From contig NZ_CP064356.1 of the NCBI RefSeq assembly GCF_018141545.1, forward strand, positions 3,299,001 through 3,363,000: a DNA stretch of 64,000 nucleotides, read 5' to 3'. The notes under the pieces are model-generated. The model was not told the origin of the DNA. It made no database searches and saw nothing but the letters and a program-made list of their open reading frames with translations. Positions 7,143-16,363 of the stretch are shown in pieces. The position numbers were made by a program, and so were the translations under genes. Position 1 is the stretch's first letter. Each line of letters starts with the position of its first letter. Origin of the DNA: Miltoncostaea oceani (lineage in GTDB: Bacteria; Actinomycetota; Thermoleophilia; Miltoncostaeales; Miltoncostaeaceae).

Positions 7143-9284
7143 TCACCGCGCGGGCGACCGCACCCCGTTGATCGCGTCGACCGCCCCCATGAGGTCGCCG
7201 GACGCGTAGAAGTCCACGGCGACGACGTTCGGGATGTGGTCGCGCTGCCGCTCGCAGCGCCGTGCCCGGTCGAGCAGGAAGCCGCGGGCGTTGACCCGTG
7301 CCGCGGCGGACGGCGACGGCACGACCTGCTCGAGCCAGTGGTTCAGCTGGAAGAACGGCTTGCCGGTGCCGCCCCGGTTGGGGTCGCAGTTCATCTCCGC
7401 GGGCCGGGCGAACTCGTAGGGCGTCTCCTCCATCACCTCGAACGCCGGGACGAGCCAGGGGATGTCGGGGGACGTCTCGTTCTCGGTCATCACGAGGATC
7501 CGCTCGCCGGTGGCGATCATCTCCCCGAGGGTCGGCCACGGCTCACCCGGGGCGGGCGGGGTCAGCAGCAGGTCCCGCATCCCGGCACGCACGAACGCGC
7601 GGCGCGTGTCCTGCGGCGACACCTGGTCCTGGATCACGAGCAGCAGCACCTCGCCGGGGTTGCGCTCCAGGAACCCCCGGATCTCGCCGAGCGTCGTGTC
7701 GAAGGGCGTGGCGCCCGCCTCGCACGCGACGTGGCAGAGGTAGACCTCGGACTCCCCGTCGCCCTCCGCGAAGCCGAGCCGGCCCCGGAGGCGCTCGACG
7801 GCGGCGACGGTGTCCCGGCCGTACTCGGCCTCGAGCTCCGCGCGGTCGATGCCGCTGCGCCAGAAGTCCGTCACGACGCCGCGGTCGCCGGGGGACCCGT
7901 ACCAGGTGTCGATGAGCAGCGACCGCACGCCCGCGTCGAGCTGCGCGGGGATGCCGCCGGTCTGCTCCGCGAAGAACCACCCCGGCTCCTCGGCGGCGGA
8001 CATCGAGTTGTGCGTCGCCGGGAACGCGACCTCCGTGATGCGCCGTTCGCAGAGCTCGTCGTGGCCGTTGCACTCCGACACCGCCTGCGGGCCGTACGCC
8101 TCGGAGCCGCCGAGGGCGGCGACCGCCCCGCCGATCGCGACGGCGGCGACGAGCAGGGCGACCAGCCCGGCGGGCGCGAGGTCGCGGACGCGTTCGCCGA
8201 GGGGGACGGGCCGGTCGGACACCGGCGCCTCGCTCCGCCGCGGGCCGAGGGCCCCGAGCAGCAGCGACAGGCCCTGCATCCCGACGAGCACCGCGCCCCC
8301 GACGACGACGACGGCGAGCAGGGAACGCCACTCGAACACGAGCAGCAGGGCGACGGCGAGCAGCACGGCGCCGCGGACCGCCGACTCCCACCCCCGGCGG
8401 GGCGGGGCGGTCGCCCACCCCAGCAGGCGGCGCCCGCCGTCGGCGACGGCGGCGGGCTGCAGGCGCCCGAGCGCCGCGAGCCAGATCACGATGCCGGCGG
8501 CGACGAGCCACAACGCCCAGCGGCCGAGGTCGGCGAGGAACGCGTCCCAGATCGCGGCGACCACGTCGGCGTCGCCGGCGCGGGCCACCGTCACCGCCCG
8601 CGCCACCGGCAGGGCGACGGTCACCGCCAGCCCCGCGGCGACGAGGGTCCCGCCTGCCCAGCCCGCCGCCCGGCGGCGCTGGGGCGCCACCGCGAGGGCG
8701 CCGGCGACGAGCAGCACCACCAGCACCGGCAGCACCACCCCGAGGCGGCGCACCGTCGCGGCCTGGTCGACGAGGTCCACCGCGAACCGCTGCTCGCCGA
8801 GCTCCGCCGCCGCGTCCTCCGCCTCCGCGGGGAGCTGGGCGGCCAGCTCCGGTTGCAGGCGCCGCAGCGCCTCGACCGCCACCACCGAGGCGTCGGAGAG
8901 CCCGAGCACCAGGTCCGAGCCGCCGGTCGTCGCGACCACCCCGTAGAGCTCGGCGGCGGCGCGGGTCACGAGCGGACGGAACGACGAGCTCCCCACCACC
9001 CCGGCGACGACGCTCTCGATGAGCGGGCGGGCGACGATCACGTCGGGCTCGGCCCGCTCGATCACGTCGCGCGTGATCGACCGGGCGAGCGCGTCGCGCA
9101 CCGCGGGGGCCTGCACGCCGTCCGCGGCACGCTGCGCGAACGTGTCGGGGCTGAGCACCTGCACCCGCAGGTAGCCGGCCACCAGGCCGGCCGTCGCGAC
9201 GAGACCGGCGAGGACGAGCAGGACGACGGTGAGCGGTGTGCGGCGCGGCATGCGCCGCAATACTGCACGCGCAGACCCCGACAC
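7143..9284 (-). CDS. multi-TM protein with C-terminal PI-PLC-like (TIM-barrel phosphodiesterase) domain
   Basis: A 713-aa protein. An N-terminal TM helix (TVVLLVLAGLVATAGLVAGY) is followed by a soluble helical stretch, then about five further TM helices (residues roughly 185-390). The C-terminal 310 residues begin with RITEVAFPATHNSMS, which matches the first catalytic-His motif of phosphatidylinositol-specific phospholipase C X domains, and continue with LLIDTWYGSP, VYLCHVAC (second His) and LLLVIQDQ. So the active domain probably sits outside the membrane. The substrate may be a phospholipid or glycerophosphodiester. GTG 9284 has GGAGGGG 5 bases upstream; ATG 9251 is the alternative. The TM-plus-PLC fusion is unusual compared with soluble bacterial PI-PLCs. 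Confidence 0.8.
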   Translation of the reverse strand: MSGSARAVLRRMPRRTPLTVVLLVLAGLVATAGLVAGYLRVQVLSPDTFAQRAADGVQAPAVRDALARSITRDVIERAEPDVIVARPLIESVVAGVVGSSSFRPLVTRAAAELYGVVATTGGSDLVLGLSDASVVAVEALRRLQPELAAQLPAEAEDAAAELGEQRFAVDLVDQAATVRRLGVVLPVLVVLLVAGALAVAPQRRRAAGWAGGTLVAAGLAVTVALPVARAVTVARAGDADVVAAIWDAFLADLGRWALWLVAAGIVIWLAALGRLQPAAVADGGRRLLGWATAPPRRGWESAVRGAVLLAVALLLVFEWRSLLAVVVVGGAVLVGMQGLSLLLGALGPRRSEAPVSDRPVPLGERVRDLAPAGLVALLVAAVAIGGAVAALGGSEAYGPQAVSECNGHDELCERRITEVAFPATHNSMSAAEEPGWFFAEQTGGIPAQLDAGVRSLLIDTWYGSPGDRGVVTDFWRSGIDRAELEAEYGRDTVAAVERLRGRLGFAEGDGESEVYLCHVACEAGATPFDTTLGEIRGFLERNPGEVLLLVIQDQVSPQDTRRAFVRAGMRDLLLTPPAPGEPWPTLGEMIATGERILVMTENETSPDIPWLVPAFEVMEETPYEFARPAEMNCDPNRGGTGKPFFQLNHWLEQVVPSPSAAARVNARGFLLDRARRCERQRDHIPNVVAVDFYASGDLMGAVDAINGVRSPAR

Positions 9285-9341
9285 GGCATCCCCTCCGCCC
9301 CGCCGGGGATCGGGGACGCCCCGACCCGGGAACCAGGGACC

Positions 9342-10298
9342 ATGGATCCGCTCGCCGCCCTGTCCGACCCCGAGCGGGCGCTGCTGCGCCCGGCGCCCGT
9401 CCCAGCGCGGGTCGAGGTGATGGCGGCGGTCCGCACCGACCGCCGGTTCTCCGACCCGGCCTGGGTGTTCGAGCGCAAGCTCGACGGCATCCGCTGCATC
9501 GCCATCCGCGACGGGGACGGCGTGCGCCTCCTCTCGCGCAACCACCTGCCGCTGGAGCGGCGCTTCCCCGGGCTGGCGGGGCACGTCGGCGACGCCGGGC
9601 CGGAGGGCGACTTCGTGCTCGACGGCGAGGTCGTCGCGTTCGCGGGCGGCCGCACGAGCTTCGGCGCGCTGCAGGGCGGCGGCCGGGGGGTGGTGTTGTA
9701 CCTGTTCGACGTGCTCCACGTCGCGGGCCACGACGTCACCGCCCTCCCCCTGCGGGCGCGCAAGGGCGTGCTGCGCCGGGCGGTCCGCTTCGGGGGGCCC
9801 GTCCGGTTCACGCCGCACCGCAACCGCGACGGGGAGGAGCTCTACGCGCGGGCGTGCCGCGCGGGCTGGGAGGGCCTGATCGCCAAGCGCGCCGACGCGC
9901 CGTACACCCACGGGCGGTCGCCGGACTGGCTGAAGTTCAAATGCGACGCCCGCCAGGAGCTCGTCGTCGGCGGGTTCACGGCGCCCCGCGGCGGCCGCAC
10001 CGACCTGGGGGCGCTGCTCGTCGGCCACTACGACGACGGCGCGCTGCGGTACGCCGGGCGCGTCGGCACCGGGTTCACGCGCGCCACCCTCGGCGACCTC
10101 GCCGCGCGCCTCGGCCCCCTGCGCCGCGACGACCCCCCGTTCGCGGACGCGCCGCGCCTCCGGGACGCGACCTGGGTCGAGCCGCGGCTCGTGGCCGAGG
10201 TCGGCTTCACGGAGTGGACCCGCGACGGCCGCCTGCGCCACCCCCGCTTCCTCGGCCTGCGCGACGACAAGGACCCCCGGGAGGTGGTGCGCGAATGA
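9342..10298 (+). CDS. ATP-dependent DNA ligase (LigD ligase-domain type)
   Basis: A 318-aa ligase made of the adenylation and OB-fold domains. The active-site lysine is in FERKLDGIRC (motif I KxDG, near residue 46). Other motifs: LDGEVVAF (motif III), YLFDVLH, EGLIAKR (motif IV) and LKFKC (motif V). It joins nicked DNA using ATP. It lacks the nuclease and polymerase modules of full LigD; the polymerase is encoded by the next gene, which overlaps it as ATGA, so the two halves of the NHEJ enzyme are split but coupled. No Ku gene lies in the window. The first 40 residues include a PAPVPARVEVM segment typical of stand-alone forms. Confidence 0.92.
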   Translation: MDPLAALSDPERALLRPAPVPARVEVMAAVRTDRRFSDPAWVFERKLDGIRCIAIRDGDGVRLLSRNHLPLERRFPGLAGHVGDAGPEGDFVLDGEVVAFAGGRTSFGALQGGGRGVVLYLFDVLHVAGHDVTALPLRARKGVLRRAVRFGGPVRFTPHRNRDGEELYARACRAGWEGLIAKRADAPYTHGRSPDWLKFKCDARQELVVGGFTAPRGGRTDLGALLVGHYDDGALRYAGRVGTGFTRATLGDLAARLGPLRRDDPPFADAPRLRDATWVEPRLVAEVGFTEWTRDGRLRHPRFLGLRDDKDPREVVRE

Positions 10299-11209
10299 GC
10301 GACGTCAGCATCCGCGCCGGGCGCCGGCGCATCCGCATCAGCCACGCCGACCGGGTCGTGTTCCCCGACCCGGGCCTGACGAAGGAGGACCTGGCGCGGC
10401 ACTACGCGACCGTCGGCCCGGTGATGGTCCCCCACGTCCGCGACCGGCCGCTCGCGCTGCAGAGCTTCCCGAAGGGCGTCGGGGAGGGGGGGTTCTTCCT
10501 GAAGAACGTCCCCCGGCACTTCCCCGACTGGATCGCGACCGTCGAGGTGCCGCGCCGCGAGGGCGGCACGCTCCGCCAGGTGCTCGCGCAGGACACGGCG
10601 GCGCTCGTGTACCTCGCCGGCCAGAACGTCGTCACACCGCACGTCGGCACCAGCCGCGCCGACCGCCTCGACGTGCCCGACCGCCTCGTGTTCGACCTCG
10701 ACCCCACCACGACGCGGTTCGAGGAGGTCCGGGCGGCGGCCCTCGACCTGGGGGCGTTGCTGCGCGACATCGGGATGACGCCGTACGTGATGACGACGGG
10801 CTCGAGGGGGATGCACGTCGTCGCCCCGCTCCGCCGGTCGGCCGCCCACGACGAGGTGCACGCGTTCTCGCGGGAGGTGGCCGCGGCCCTCGTGGCGCGC
10901 AGCCCCGGCACCCTGACGGCCGAGTTCATGCGGGACAGGCGCGGCGACCGGATCTACGTCGACGTCGCCCGCAACCGCTACGCGCAGCACGCCGTCGCCC
11001 CGTACGCGGTGCGCCCCCTGCCGGGGGCGCCCGTCGCGACGCCGCTCACCTGGGACGAGGCGGCCGACCCGGCGATCGGCCCGCAGGCGTTCGACGTCCA
11101 CGCGGTCGCCGCGCGGCTCGAGCGGACGGGCGACCCGTGGGACGCCATGTCCCGCCATGCGCGCGCCATCGGCCCGGCGCGGCGTGCCCTGGCCGCGCTA
11201 GCGTCGTGA
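10295..11209 (+). CDS. ligD: LigD polymerase-domain protein (primase-type, NHEJ)
   Basis: A 304-aa archaeo-eukaryotic-primase-fold polymerase of the LigD PolDom family, which fills gaps and adds ribonucleotides at double-strand ends. Visible: ISHADRVVFPDPGLTKEDLARHY at the N-terminus, the QSFPKGV/FFLKNVP segments, catalytic Asp pair in VFDLDPT, TGSRGMHVV and the late VDVARN segment. The ATG overlaps the ligase stop by 4 bp. In most bacteria this domain is fused to ligase; here the order ligase-polymerase is split. The first residues (SIRAGRRRIRISH) match the usual family start, supporting this ATG. Confidence 0.92.
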   Translation: MSDVSIRAGRRRIRISHADRVVFPDPGLTKEDLARHYATVGPVMVPHVRDRPLALQSFPKGVGEGGFFLKNVPRHFPDWIATVEVPRREGGTLRQVLAQDTAALVYLAGQNVVTPHVGTSRADRLDVPDRLVFDLDPTTTRFEEVRAAALDLGALLRDIGMTPYVMTTGSRGMHVVAPLRRSAAHDEVHAFSREVAAALVARSPGTLTAEFMRDRRGDRIYVDVARNRYAQHAVAPYAVRPLPGAPVATPLTWDEAADPAIGPQAFDVHAVAARLERTGDPWDAMSRHARAIGPARRALAALAS

Positions 11210-11234
11210 CCGGGAGACCACGAGGGGGGACGCC

Positions 11235-12254
11235 ATGAGGGTCGTGATCGCGGGCGGTGGGATGGCGGGGCTGGTGCTGGCCCGGGGCATCGTCCAGCGG
11301 GGCGGCTCGGCGGCGATCATCGAGAGGGCCCCCGCGGACCGGCGGATCCCCGGTCCGATCATGCTGCCGTTCCAGGCGTACGACGCCCTGGAGGAGATCG
11401 GCGTGCTCGACCGGGTCCGGGCCGCCGGCATCGACGTGCCGCCGCTGCGCGGCGGGCGGCCGGTCGCGATCTCCGTCCCCCGCCAGACGGTCGTCGAGGA
11501 GCTGCGCGACGGCCTCGAGATCCTGTGGGAGCACGAGCTCGTCGACCTGCTGCGCGACGGCGACCGCGTCGTCGGGGCGCGGGTGCGCACCGCCGGGGGC
11601 GCGCACGACCTGCCCGCCGACCTCGTCGTCGGCGCGGACGGCACCGGGTCGCGCGTCCGCGAGCTGGCGGGCATCCCCGCGGACCTCCGGGTGGCCGACA
11701 CCGCGTTCGTCTCGTTCCGGAGCCCGGTCCCCGGCCCCGAGCCGTTCTCGATCGCGTTCCTCTCGGACGGGCGTCAGCTCACGCTGCTCAACTGGGCGGA
11801 CGGGAGCGCCGGCGGCTGGCAGATCGACCGCCCCGCGGGAGGTGCCGAGGAGGCGCTCGCGCCGGGCCTCGACGCGTTCCGGGAGGCGTTCGTGCGCCTG
11901 CTGCCCGCCGCGGAGGCGCCGCTCGCGGCGCTGACGTCGGTCGACCAGCTCGGGTACCGCGAGGTCACCGAGGTGCGGTGCGAGGAGTGGTGGCGGCCGG
12001 GGGTCGCACTGGTCGGCGAGGCACTGCACGCCATGAACCCCGAGGTGGGGATCGGGTCCGGCCTCGGCATGGGCGACGCCCAGGCCCTCGCGATCGCGAT
12101 CGCGGCGCACCCCGGCGACCCCGACGGCGCGTGCCGCGCCTACGAGCACTGGCGGCGCCCGGCGATCGCGCCGTACCTGGCGGTCGGCGGCACCGCCTCC
12201 AAGGTCTACGCCACGGGGCGGCGACCCGAGCACGAGCGCTGGCCCCCCGCCTGA
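11235..12254 (+). CDS. FAD-dependent monooxygenase (PHBH fold)
   Basis: A 339-aa flavoprotein of the aromatic hydroxylase/UbiH superfamily. FAD fingerprint VIAGGGMAGLVLARG at residues 4-18, the DG motif VVGADGTGSRVR near 132-143, and a GD-type motif LVGEALHAMNPEVGIGSGLG near 256-275, in which the usual GDAAH is altered to GEALH. It would use NAD(P)H and O2 to hydroxylate an unknown substrate. ATG 11235 has GAGGGGG upstream. It ends in a hairpin whose loop contains its stop codon. Alone on its strand here, so context gives no substrate clue. Confidence 0.85.
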   Translation: MRVVIAGGGMAGLVLARGIVQRGGSAAIIERAPADRRIPGPIMLPFQAYDALEEIGVLDRVRAAGIDVPPLRGGRPVAISVPRQTVVEELRDGLEILWEHELVDLLRDGDRVVGARVRTAGGAHDLPADLVVGADGTGSRVRELAGIPADLRVADTAFVSFRSPVPGPEPFSIAFLSDGRQLTLLNWADGSAGGWQIDRPAGGAEEALAPGLDAFREAFVRLLPAAEAPLAALTSVDQLGYREVTEVRCEEWWRPGVALVGEALHAMNPEVGIGSGLGMGDAQALAIAIAAHPGDPDGACRAYEHWRRPAIAPYLAVGGTASKVYATGRRPEHERWPPA

Positions 12255-12264
12255 GCGGGGGGCC
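12241..12264. terminator. convergent terminator overlapping stop codon
   Basis: GGCCCCCCGC, loop CTGA, GCGGGGGGCC: a perfect 10-bp GC stem. The monooxygenase TGA (12252-12254) lies in the loop. It separates two convergent genes. Confidence 0.65.
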
Positions 12265-12273
12265 GGCGGATCG

Positions 12274-13797
12274 CTACGCCCGCACCGTCAGCGCCATCGG
12301 GCGGTTGACCAGGCGGGAGCCGACCCGGTAGCGCAGCCGCAGCGTCTGACGTCCGGCGCGCTCGGGACGGAAGGCGAAGCGGACGGTCGAGCGGGCCGAG
12401 GCGACCCGGACGTTCGTCCAGCGTCCGGCGAGGCGGCGCTGCAGCGCGACGCGGCCGGTGGGGACCGCCGAGAAGCGGACGGTCACGCGGACCGCGTCGC
12501 CGACGCGGGCCGTGTCGGGGGACACGAGGCGCCGGATCGCCGTGCCACCCGGCTCGCCGCCGCGCGGCAGGCTCCGCGGGGTCGGGGTCTCCTCGGAGCC
12601 GGGGTCCGGCGCGGCGGAGGGGTCGGGGGCGACGTCGCCGTCGGGGTCGCCGATGGCGGGGGGCGTCGCGGGGGCGGGGCTGGCGCCGGCGGGCGGCACG
12701 ATGCGGATGATGCGGTCGTCGGCGGCGACGGGCGAGCCGCGGCCGTCGCGGTTGCTGGTCGTCACCCAGATCGAGCCGTCGGGCGCCTCGGTGACGGCGC
12801 GCAGGCGGCCGTAGGTGTTGAGCAGGAGGGGCTGGTCGCTGGTGACGCGTGCGCCGTCGAAGGTGAGGAGCCGCAGCACCTTGCCCCTGAGGCCGGCGAC
12901 GAGGGCCTTGCCGGTCCAGGTCGACCCGGGGAGGGTGACGAAGGAGATGCCGGACGGCGCGATGGTGGTCGACCAGACGTGGACGGGGGCGACGTACGCG
13001 CCGTGGTTGAGGCCGCGGACGTTCGGCCAGCCGTAGTTGCCGCCGGGGACGATCACGTCGAGCTCGTCGTCGCCGCTGGCGCCGTCGAAGCCGCTGGGGC
13101 CGTGCTCGGTCGAGAAGAAGCGGCCGGAGCCGGGCTGCCACGCGAATCCCTGGGGGTTGCGCACGCCGGTGGCGTAGAACGTCGGGGCGACCACGCCGCC
13201 GCGGAACTGGCCGGGGCCGACGCGCAGGATCTTGCCGTTGGGGCTCGTGGGCGACTGCGCCCGCCAGCCCTCCCCGGCGTCGCCGGCGCCGACGTACATG
13301 GCGCCGTCGGGGCCGAAGCGCACACGACCCGACGAGTGGATGGAGCCCATGGTGATGCCGTTGACGACGGTGCCGTCGCGGGTCATGCGGGTGCCGTCCC
13401 ACCGCCAGCGCTGCACCTGCATCTCGGTGCCGACCGTCGCCGTCATGTAGACGAAGGGGTAGGTGGCGAACTGCGGGTCGAGCGCGATGCCGAGGAGCCC
13501 GCCCTCGCCGTTCTGGCTGACCGTCTGGCTGGAGACGACGGTCGGGGAGATGACCCCGGTCGGCGAGACGAGGCGGACGGTGCCGGTGCGCTGGGTCACG
13601 AGGGCGCGGCCGTCCGGGAGGAAGGCGATGTCCCACGGGACGGTCATCCCCGAGCTGATCACGTTGACGGTGGGCGCGCCGTTCGCGCGCGCCAGCGCCG
13701 CGGCGCCGTGGTCGGGGGCCCAGAGCAGGGCCAGGAGGGCGGCCGACGTCGCGAGGAGCGCGCCGAGCGCGGGGCGGAGGTGGTGTGCGGGCAGCAT
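12274..13797 (-). CDS. secreted PQQ-dependent sugar dehydrogenase-like beta-propeller
   Basis: A 507-aa exported protein. A signal peptide (residues 1-38, ending near AAALARA) precedes a six-bladed GSDH/sorbosone-type propeller: VPWDIAFLPDGRALVTQRTG, GEGGLLGIALDP, SSGRVRFGPDGAMYVGAGDAG, VRNPQGFAWQP, EHGPSGFDG, NYGWPNV. These are hallmark blades for PQQ binding and aldose oxidation. After a Pro-rich linker (about 400-435) comes a C-terminal beta-sandwich-like domain of about 85 residues (ARVGDAVRVTVRFSAVPTG...). GAGGAAGG precedes ATG 13797. No PQQ biosynthesis genes are nearby, so the cofactor may be imported. Confidence 0.85.
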   Translation of the reverse strand: MLPAHHLRPALGALLATSAALLALLWAPDHGAAALARANGAPTVNVISSGMTVPWDIAFLPDGRALVTQRTGTVRLVSPTGVISPTVVSSQTVSQNGEGGLLGIALDPQFATYPFVYMTATVGTEMQVQRWRWDGTRMTRDGTVVNGITMGSIHSSGRVRFGPDGAMYVGAGDAGEGWRAQSPTSPNGKILRVGPGQFRGGVVAPTFYATGVRNPQGFAWQPGSGRFFSTEHGPSGFDGASGDDELDVIVPGGNYGWPNVRGLNHGAYVAPVHVWSTTIAPSGISFVTLPGSTWTGKALVAGLRGKVLRLLTFDGARVTSDQPLLLNTYGRLRAVTEAPDGSIWVTTSNRDGRGSPVAADDRIIRIVPPAGASPAPATPPAIGDPDGDVAPDPSAAPDPGSEETPTPRSLPRGGEPGGTAIRRLVSPDTARVGDAVRVTVRFSAVPTGRVALQRRLAGRWTNVRVASARSTVRFAFRPERAGRQTLRLRYRVGSRLVNRPMALTVRA

Positions 13798-13989
13798 GCG
13801 CCCTTCCTCGGCGGATCGGCGCCGGACCTGACCCTTGCGTCCCGCGACCTCGCGCCCGGCGGGCGCCGCGGGACGCCGTGTCACACGCGGTCACCGCATC
13901 GTCACCGGGATGCGGCCGACGCCGTGCCTAGGATCCCGGGCGTGGTCGCAGTACTCGGATCCGGGTGGCCTGCGGCCGACGATGAGGGC

Positions 13990-14772
13990 ATGGCCCTCCC
14001 CGCCGCGTGCCGGCCCGAGCTGCGGTCACACCGGTTCGCGCTCGGCGACGGCGCGGCCACGACGGTCCACGTCGCCGCCTACCCGCGGGCGCTCGTCGCC
14101 CCCGCCGTCGTGGTGCTCCCCGCCCCGGAGCCGCTCGCCGACTGGTGCCGCCGCGCGGGGATCCGCGACGCCCTCGTCGGCGGGTTCTTCGTGACGCCCG
14201 GCGGCCCGCCCCTCGGCGAGGTGTGGATGGGCGGGCGGCGGGCCCCCACCCGCCCCTTCGACGCGCCGTTCGCCGCCGGCCGGTCGTGCATCCACGTCCA
14301 CGAGGAGCGGGTGGTGATCGCGCCCCTCGCGGACCTCGCGGGCGAGCCGGCGGGCGACCTGCTGCAGGCCGGTCCGGCGCTCGTCGTCGGGGGGCGGGTC
14401 ATCCTGCACGAGGCGGAGGACCCGGAGGGGTTCGCGGCCGGGGTCTCCCAGTTCGACTCCGACATCACCGCGGGACGCCACCCCCGCGCCGCGATCGGCA
14501 TCGACGACGACCGCCTGCTCGCCGTCGCGACGGAGGGCCGGGCGCACGACGAGGCGGGCCTGACGCTCACGGAGCTCGCGACCCTGCTGGCCGGCCTCGG
14601 CGCCCGCGACGCGATCAACCTCGACGGCGGCGGCTCGACGTCGCTCGTCATCGACGGGAACCTCGTGAACCGGCCCCGCGAGATGGACGGCACCGAGGTC
14701 CACGGCGGCCGGCCCCTCGCGACGGCGCTCGCGTTCGTCCCCCGCCCTCAGGCGGAGGCGGCCGCCGCGTAG
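13990..14772 (+). CDS. phosphodiester glycosidase (NAGPA)-family protein
   Basis: A 260-aa protein with the NAGPA signature NLDGGGSTSLVIDG near residue 203-216, preceded by LLAVATEGRAH...LTLTELATLLAGLGARDAI, the standard arrangement in this family. Members hydrolyse phosphodiester-linked sugars or act on exopolysaccharide precursors; in bacteria the exact substrates are mostly unknown. No signal peptide is evident from ATG 13990; a GTG at 13942 would add 16 residues. Its last 25 bp overlap the end of the convergent glycosyltransferase gene, so the two polysaccharide-type genes are packed tail to tail. Confidence 0.78.
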   Translation: MALPAACRPELRSHRFALGDGAATTVHVAAYPRALVAPAVVVLPAPEPLADWCRRAGIRDALVGGFFVTPGGPPLGEVWMGGRRAPTRPFDAPFAAGRSCIHVHEERVVIAPLADLAGEPAGDLLQAGPALVVGGRVILHEAEDPEGFAAGVSQFDSDITAGRHPRAAIGIDDDRLLAVATEGRAHDEAGLTLTELATLLAGLGARDAINLDGGGSTSLVIDGNLVNRPREMDGTEVHGGRPLATALAFVPRPQAEAAAA

Positions 14773-16136
14773 ACGTCGGCGACGGTGCGGGCGACGCCCT
14801 CGATCGAGAAGCGCGCGCGGGCGCGGGGCGGGCCGTTCCCGCCCCGGAGCGCCCGCTCCGCCGGGTCGCGCGCCACCTCCACCAGGGCCTGCGCGAGGGC
14901 GCCCTCGTCGTCGGGCGGCACCAGCCAGCCGCAGCGCTCCGGCGACGCGGGGTCGTCCTCCACGAACGTCGGCGGCGCCCCCGCGTCGCAGGCGATGACC
15001 GGCACCCCCATCGCCATCGCCTCGACGTAGACCTGGCCGAAGCGCTCCGCGACGGACGGGACGGCCATCACGTCGGAGCAGGCGAGCACCTCCGCCAGCT
15101 CCGACTGCGCCCGCCACCCCGCCAGGAACACCTCGTGGCCCCACGGCGAGCGGGCCGCCGCGTCGGCGGGGTGCTCGCCCTCCCACTCCCCGGCCGCGCC
15201 GCCGGCGACGACGAGCGGGAGGGGGTGCCCGAGCTGCTCACGGGCCCGCGCGTGCGCCCGCACCAGCAGGGCGGCGCGCTTCACGGCGGTGAACCGGCCG
15301 ACGTAGAGCACCGTCACCGCGCGCGGGTCGAGCAGCGGCGCGATCTGCTCGGGGGTGTAGGCGACGCCGCCGGGGACGGGGTGCGCGGGCGACCAGCCGC
15401 GCGGCTCGTCGCACAACCACCGCCGCAGGAGGGCCGCCCGCTCGGCGGGGGCCGCGCGGCGCTCCGCGAACAGGCGCAGGTCCACGCCGTTCGGGACGAC
15501 CCGGACCCGCCCGGTGTCGAGCCCGAGCAGGCGCTCGGCGTCGGCGGCGGCGGGTGCCGACGATGCCAGCACCGCCGTGGAGGCGCCGGCCCAGCGGCGC
15601 ATGCGCGCCCGCCACTCCTCCGTGTGCGGCCACGACGCCCCGGCGTCGGCCTCGTCGAGCATCAGCAGCTCGGTGCCGTGGATGTGCGTCACGACCGGCA
15701 GCCCGGGCGACACGCGGGCCATCGCCTCGTGGATCGGCGTCAGGTGGTGCAGGTGCGCGACCTCGACGCCGTCGAGCACCCCGGGCGCGGCGAGGATGCG
15801 GCCCCACTCCGACGCCATGTGCTCCGCGACGTCGGCGCCGAGGGAGGCGGCGACCCGGTCGGGCGCCCCGGGGCGGTCCTCGAACGAGGGGTGCATCGGC
15901 GGGGACGCGCGCATCGGGTCGGGCGCGCGGACGGCGTCGTCGTAGGGGACGGCGACGAGGTCGGCGTCCGGGCCGAAGAACGAGCGCGCGTGCCCGGGGT
16001 CGCCGGGGCCGCCGAGGGACCCCGCCACGATCCGCGTGCCCCAGCCGGCGGCCGGCAGGGCGCGGGCGAGGTGGTGGACGACCTGCGCCGAGCCCCCGCG
16101 TGGGAAGAACACCAGGGCCTGGAGTGCTCGCCGCAT
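14748..16136 (-). CDS. GT4-family glycosyltransferase
   Basis: A 462-aa GT-B enzyme. N-terminal Rossmann half: FFPRGGSAQVVHHLARAL (GGS loop that replaces GG), HLHHLTPIHEAMA and VTHIHGTELL. C-terminal half: VLYVGRFTAVKRAALLVRA, a sugar-nucleotide binding region, then SDVMAVPSVAERFGQVYVEAMAMGVPVIA with the E-x7-E motif (ERFGQVYVE) of retaining GT4 enzymes. The insert between residues 60 and 110 (MRASPPMHPSFEDRPGAPDR) is typical of family members acting on trehalose or sucrose-like precursors, but donor and acceptor cannot be named. Its stop overlaps the glycosidase-like gene by 25 bp. Confidence 0.85.
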   Translation of the reverse strand: MRRALQALVFFPRGGSAQVVHHLARALPAAGWGTRIVAGSLGGPGDPGHARSFFGPDADLVAVPYDDAVRAPDPMRASPPMHPSFEDRPGAPDRVAASLGADVAEHMASEWGRILAAPGVLDGVEVAHLHHLTPIHEAMARVSPGLPVVTHIHGTELLMLDEADAGASWPHTEEWRARMRRWAGASTAVLASSAPAAADAERLLGLDTGRVRVVPNGVDLRLFAERRAAPAERAALLRRWLCDEPRGWSPAHPVPGGVAYTPEQIAPLLDPRAVTVLYVGRFTAVKRAALLVRAHARAREQLGHPLPLVVAGGAAGEWEGEHPADAAARSPWGHEVFLAGWRAQSELAEVLACSDVMAVPSVAERFGQVYVEAMAMGVPVIACDAGAPPTFVEDDPASPERCGWLVPPDDEGALAQALVEVARDPAERALRGGNGPPRARARFSIEGVARTVADVYAAAASA

Positions 16137-16230
16137 CGGCCGACCCTACGCGCACCGTCGCGGCGGCGCTCCGACGGGGGCGAGGTTCCTCTACGGGCCG
16201 GACCACGGGACGCCGCGGCGCGTATGACGT

Positions 16231-16356
16231 GTGAGACGGAACGACACGGAGGTCGGGGCGCTGCGACGCGACATGTGGATCATCCTGGCGATGGAGGCCG
16301 CGGTGCTCGGGGGTCTCGCGCTCCTGCGGCTCGGCCCGACGCTCGGGCTCGGCTGA
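16231..16356 (+). CDS. possible 41-aa single-TM peptide
   Basis: In the 230-bp gap between two minus-strand genes a GTG at 16231 opens 41 codons; an ATG at 16273 gives 27. The end, MWIILAMEAAVLGGLALLRL, is a credible TM helix, and GGAGG lies before the internal ATG but at a loose spacing (about 10 bases). There is no homologue I recognise. It could be chance in GC-rich DNA. Confidence 0.3.
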   Translation: MRRNDTEVGALRRDMWIILAMEAAVLGGLALLRLGPTLGLG

Positions 16357-16363
16357 CGCCCGC

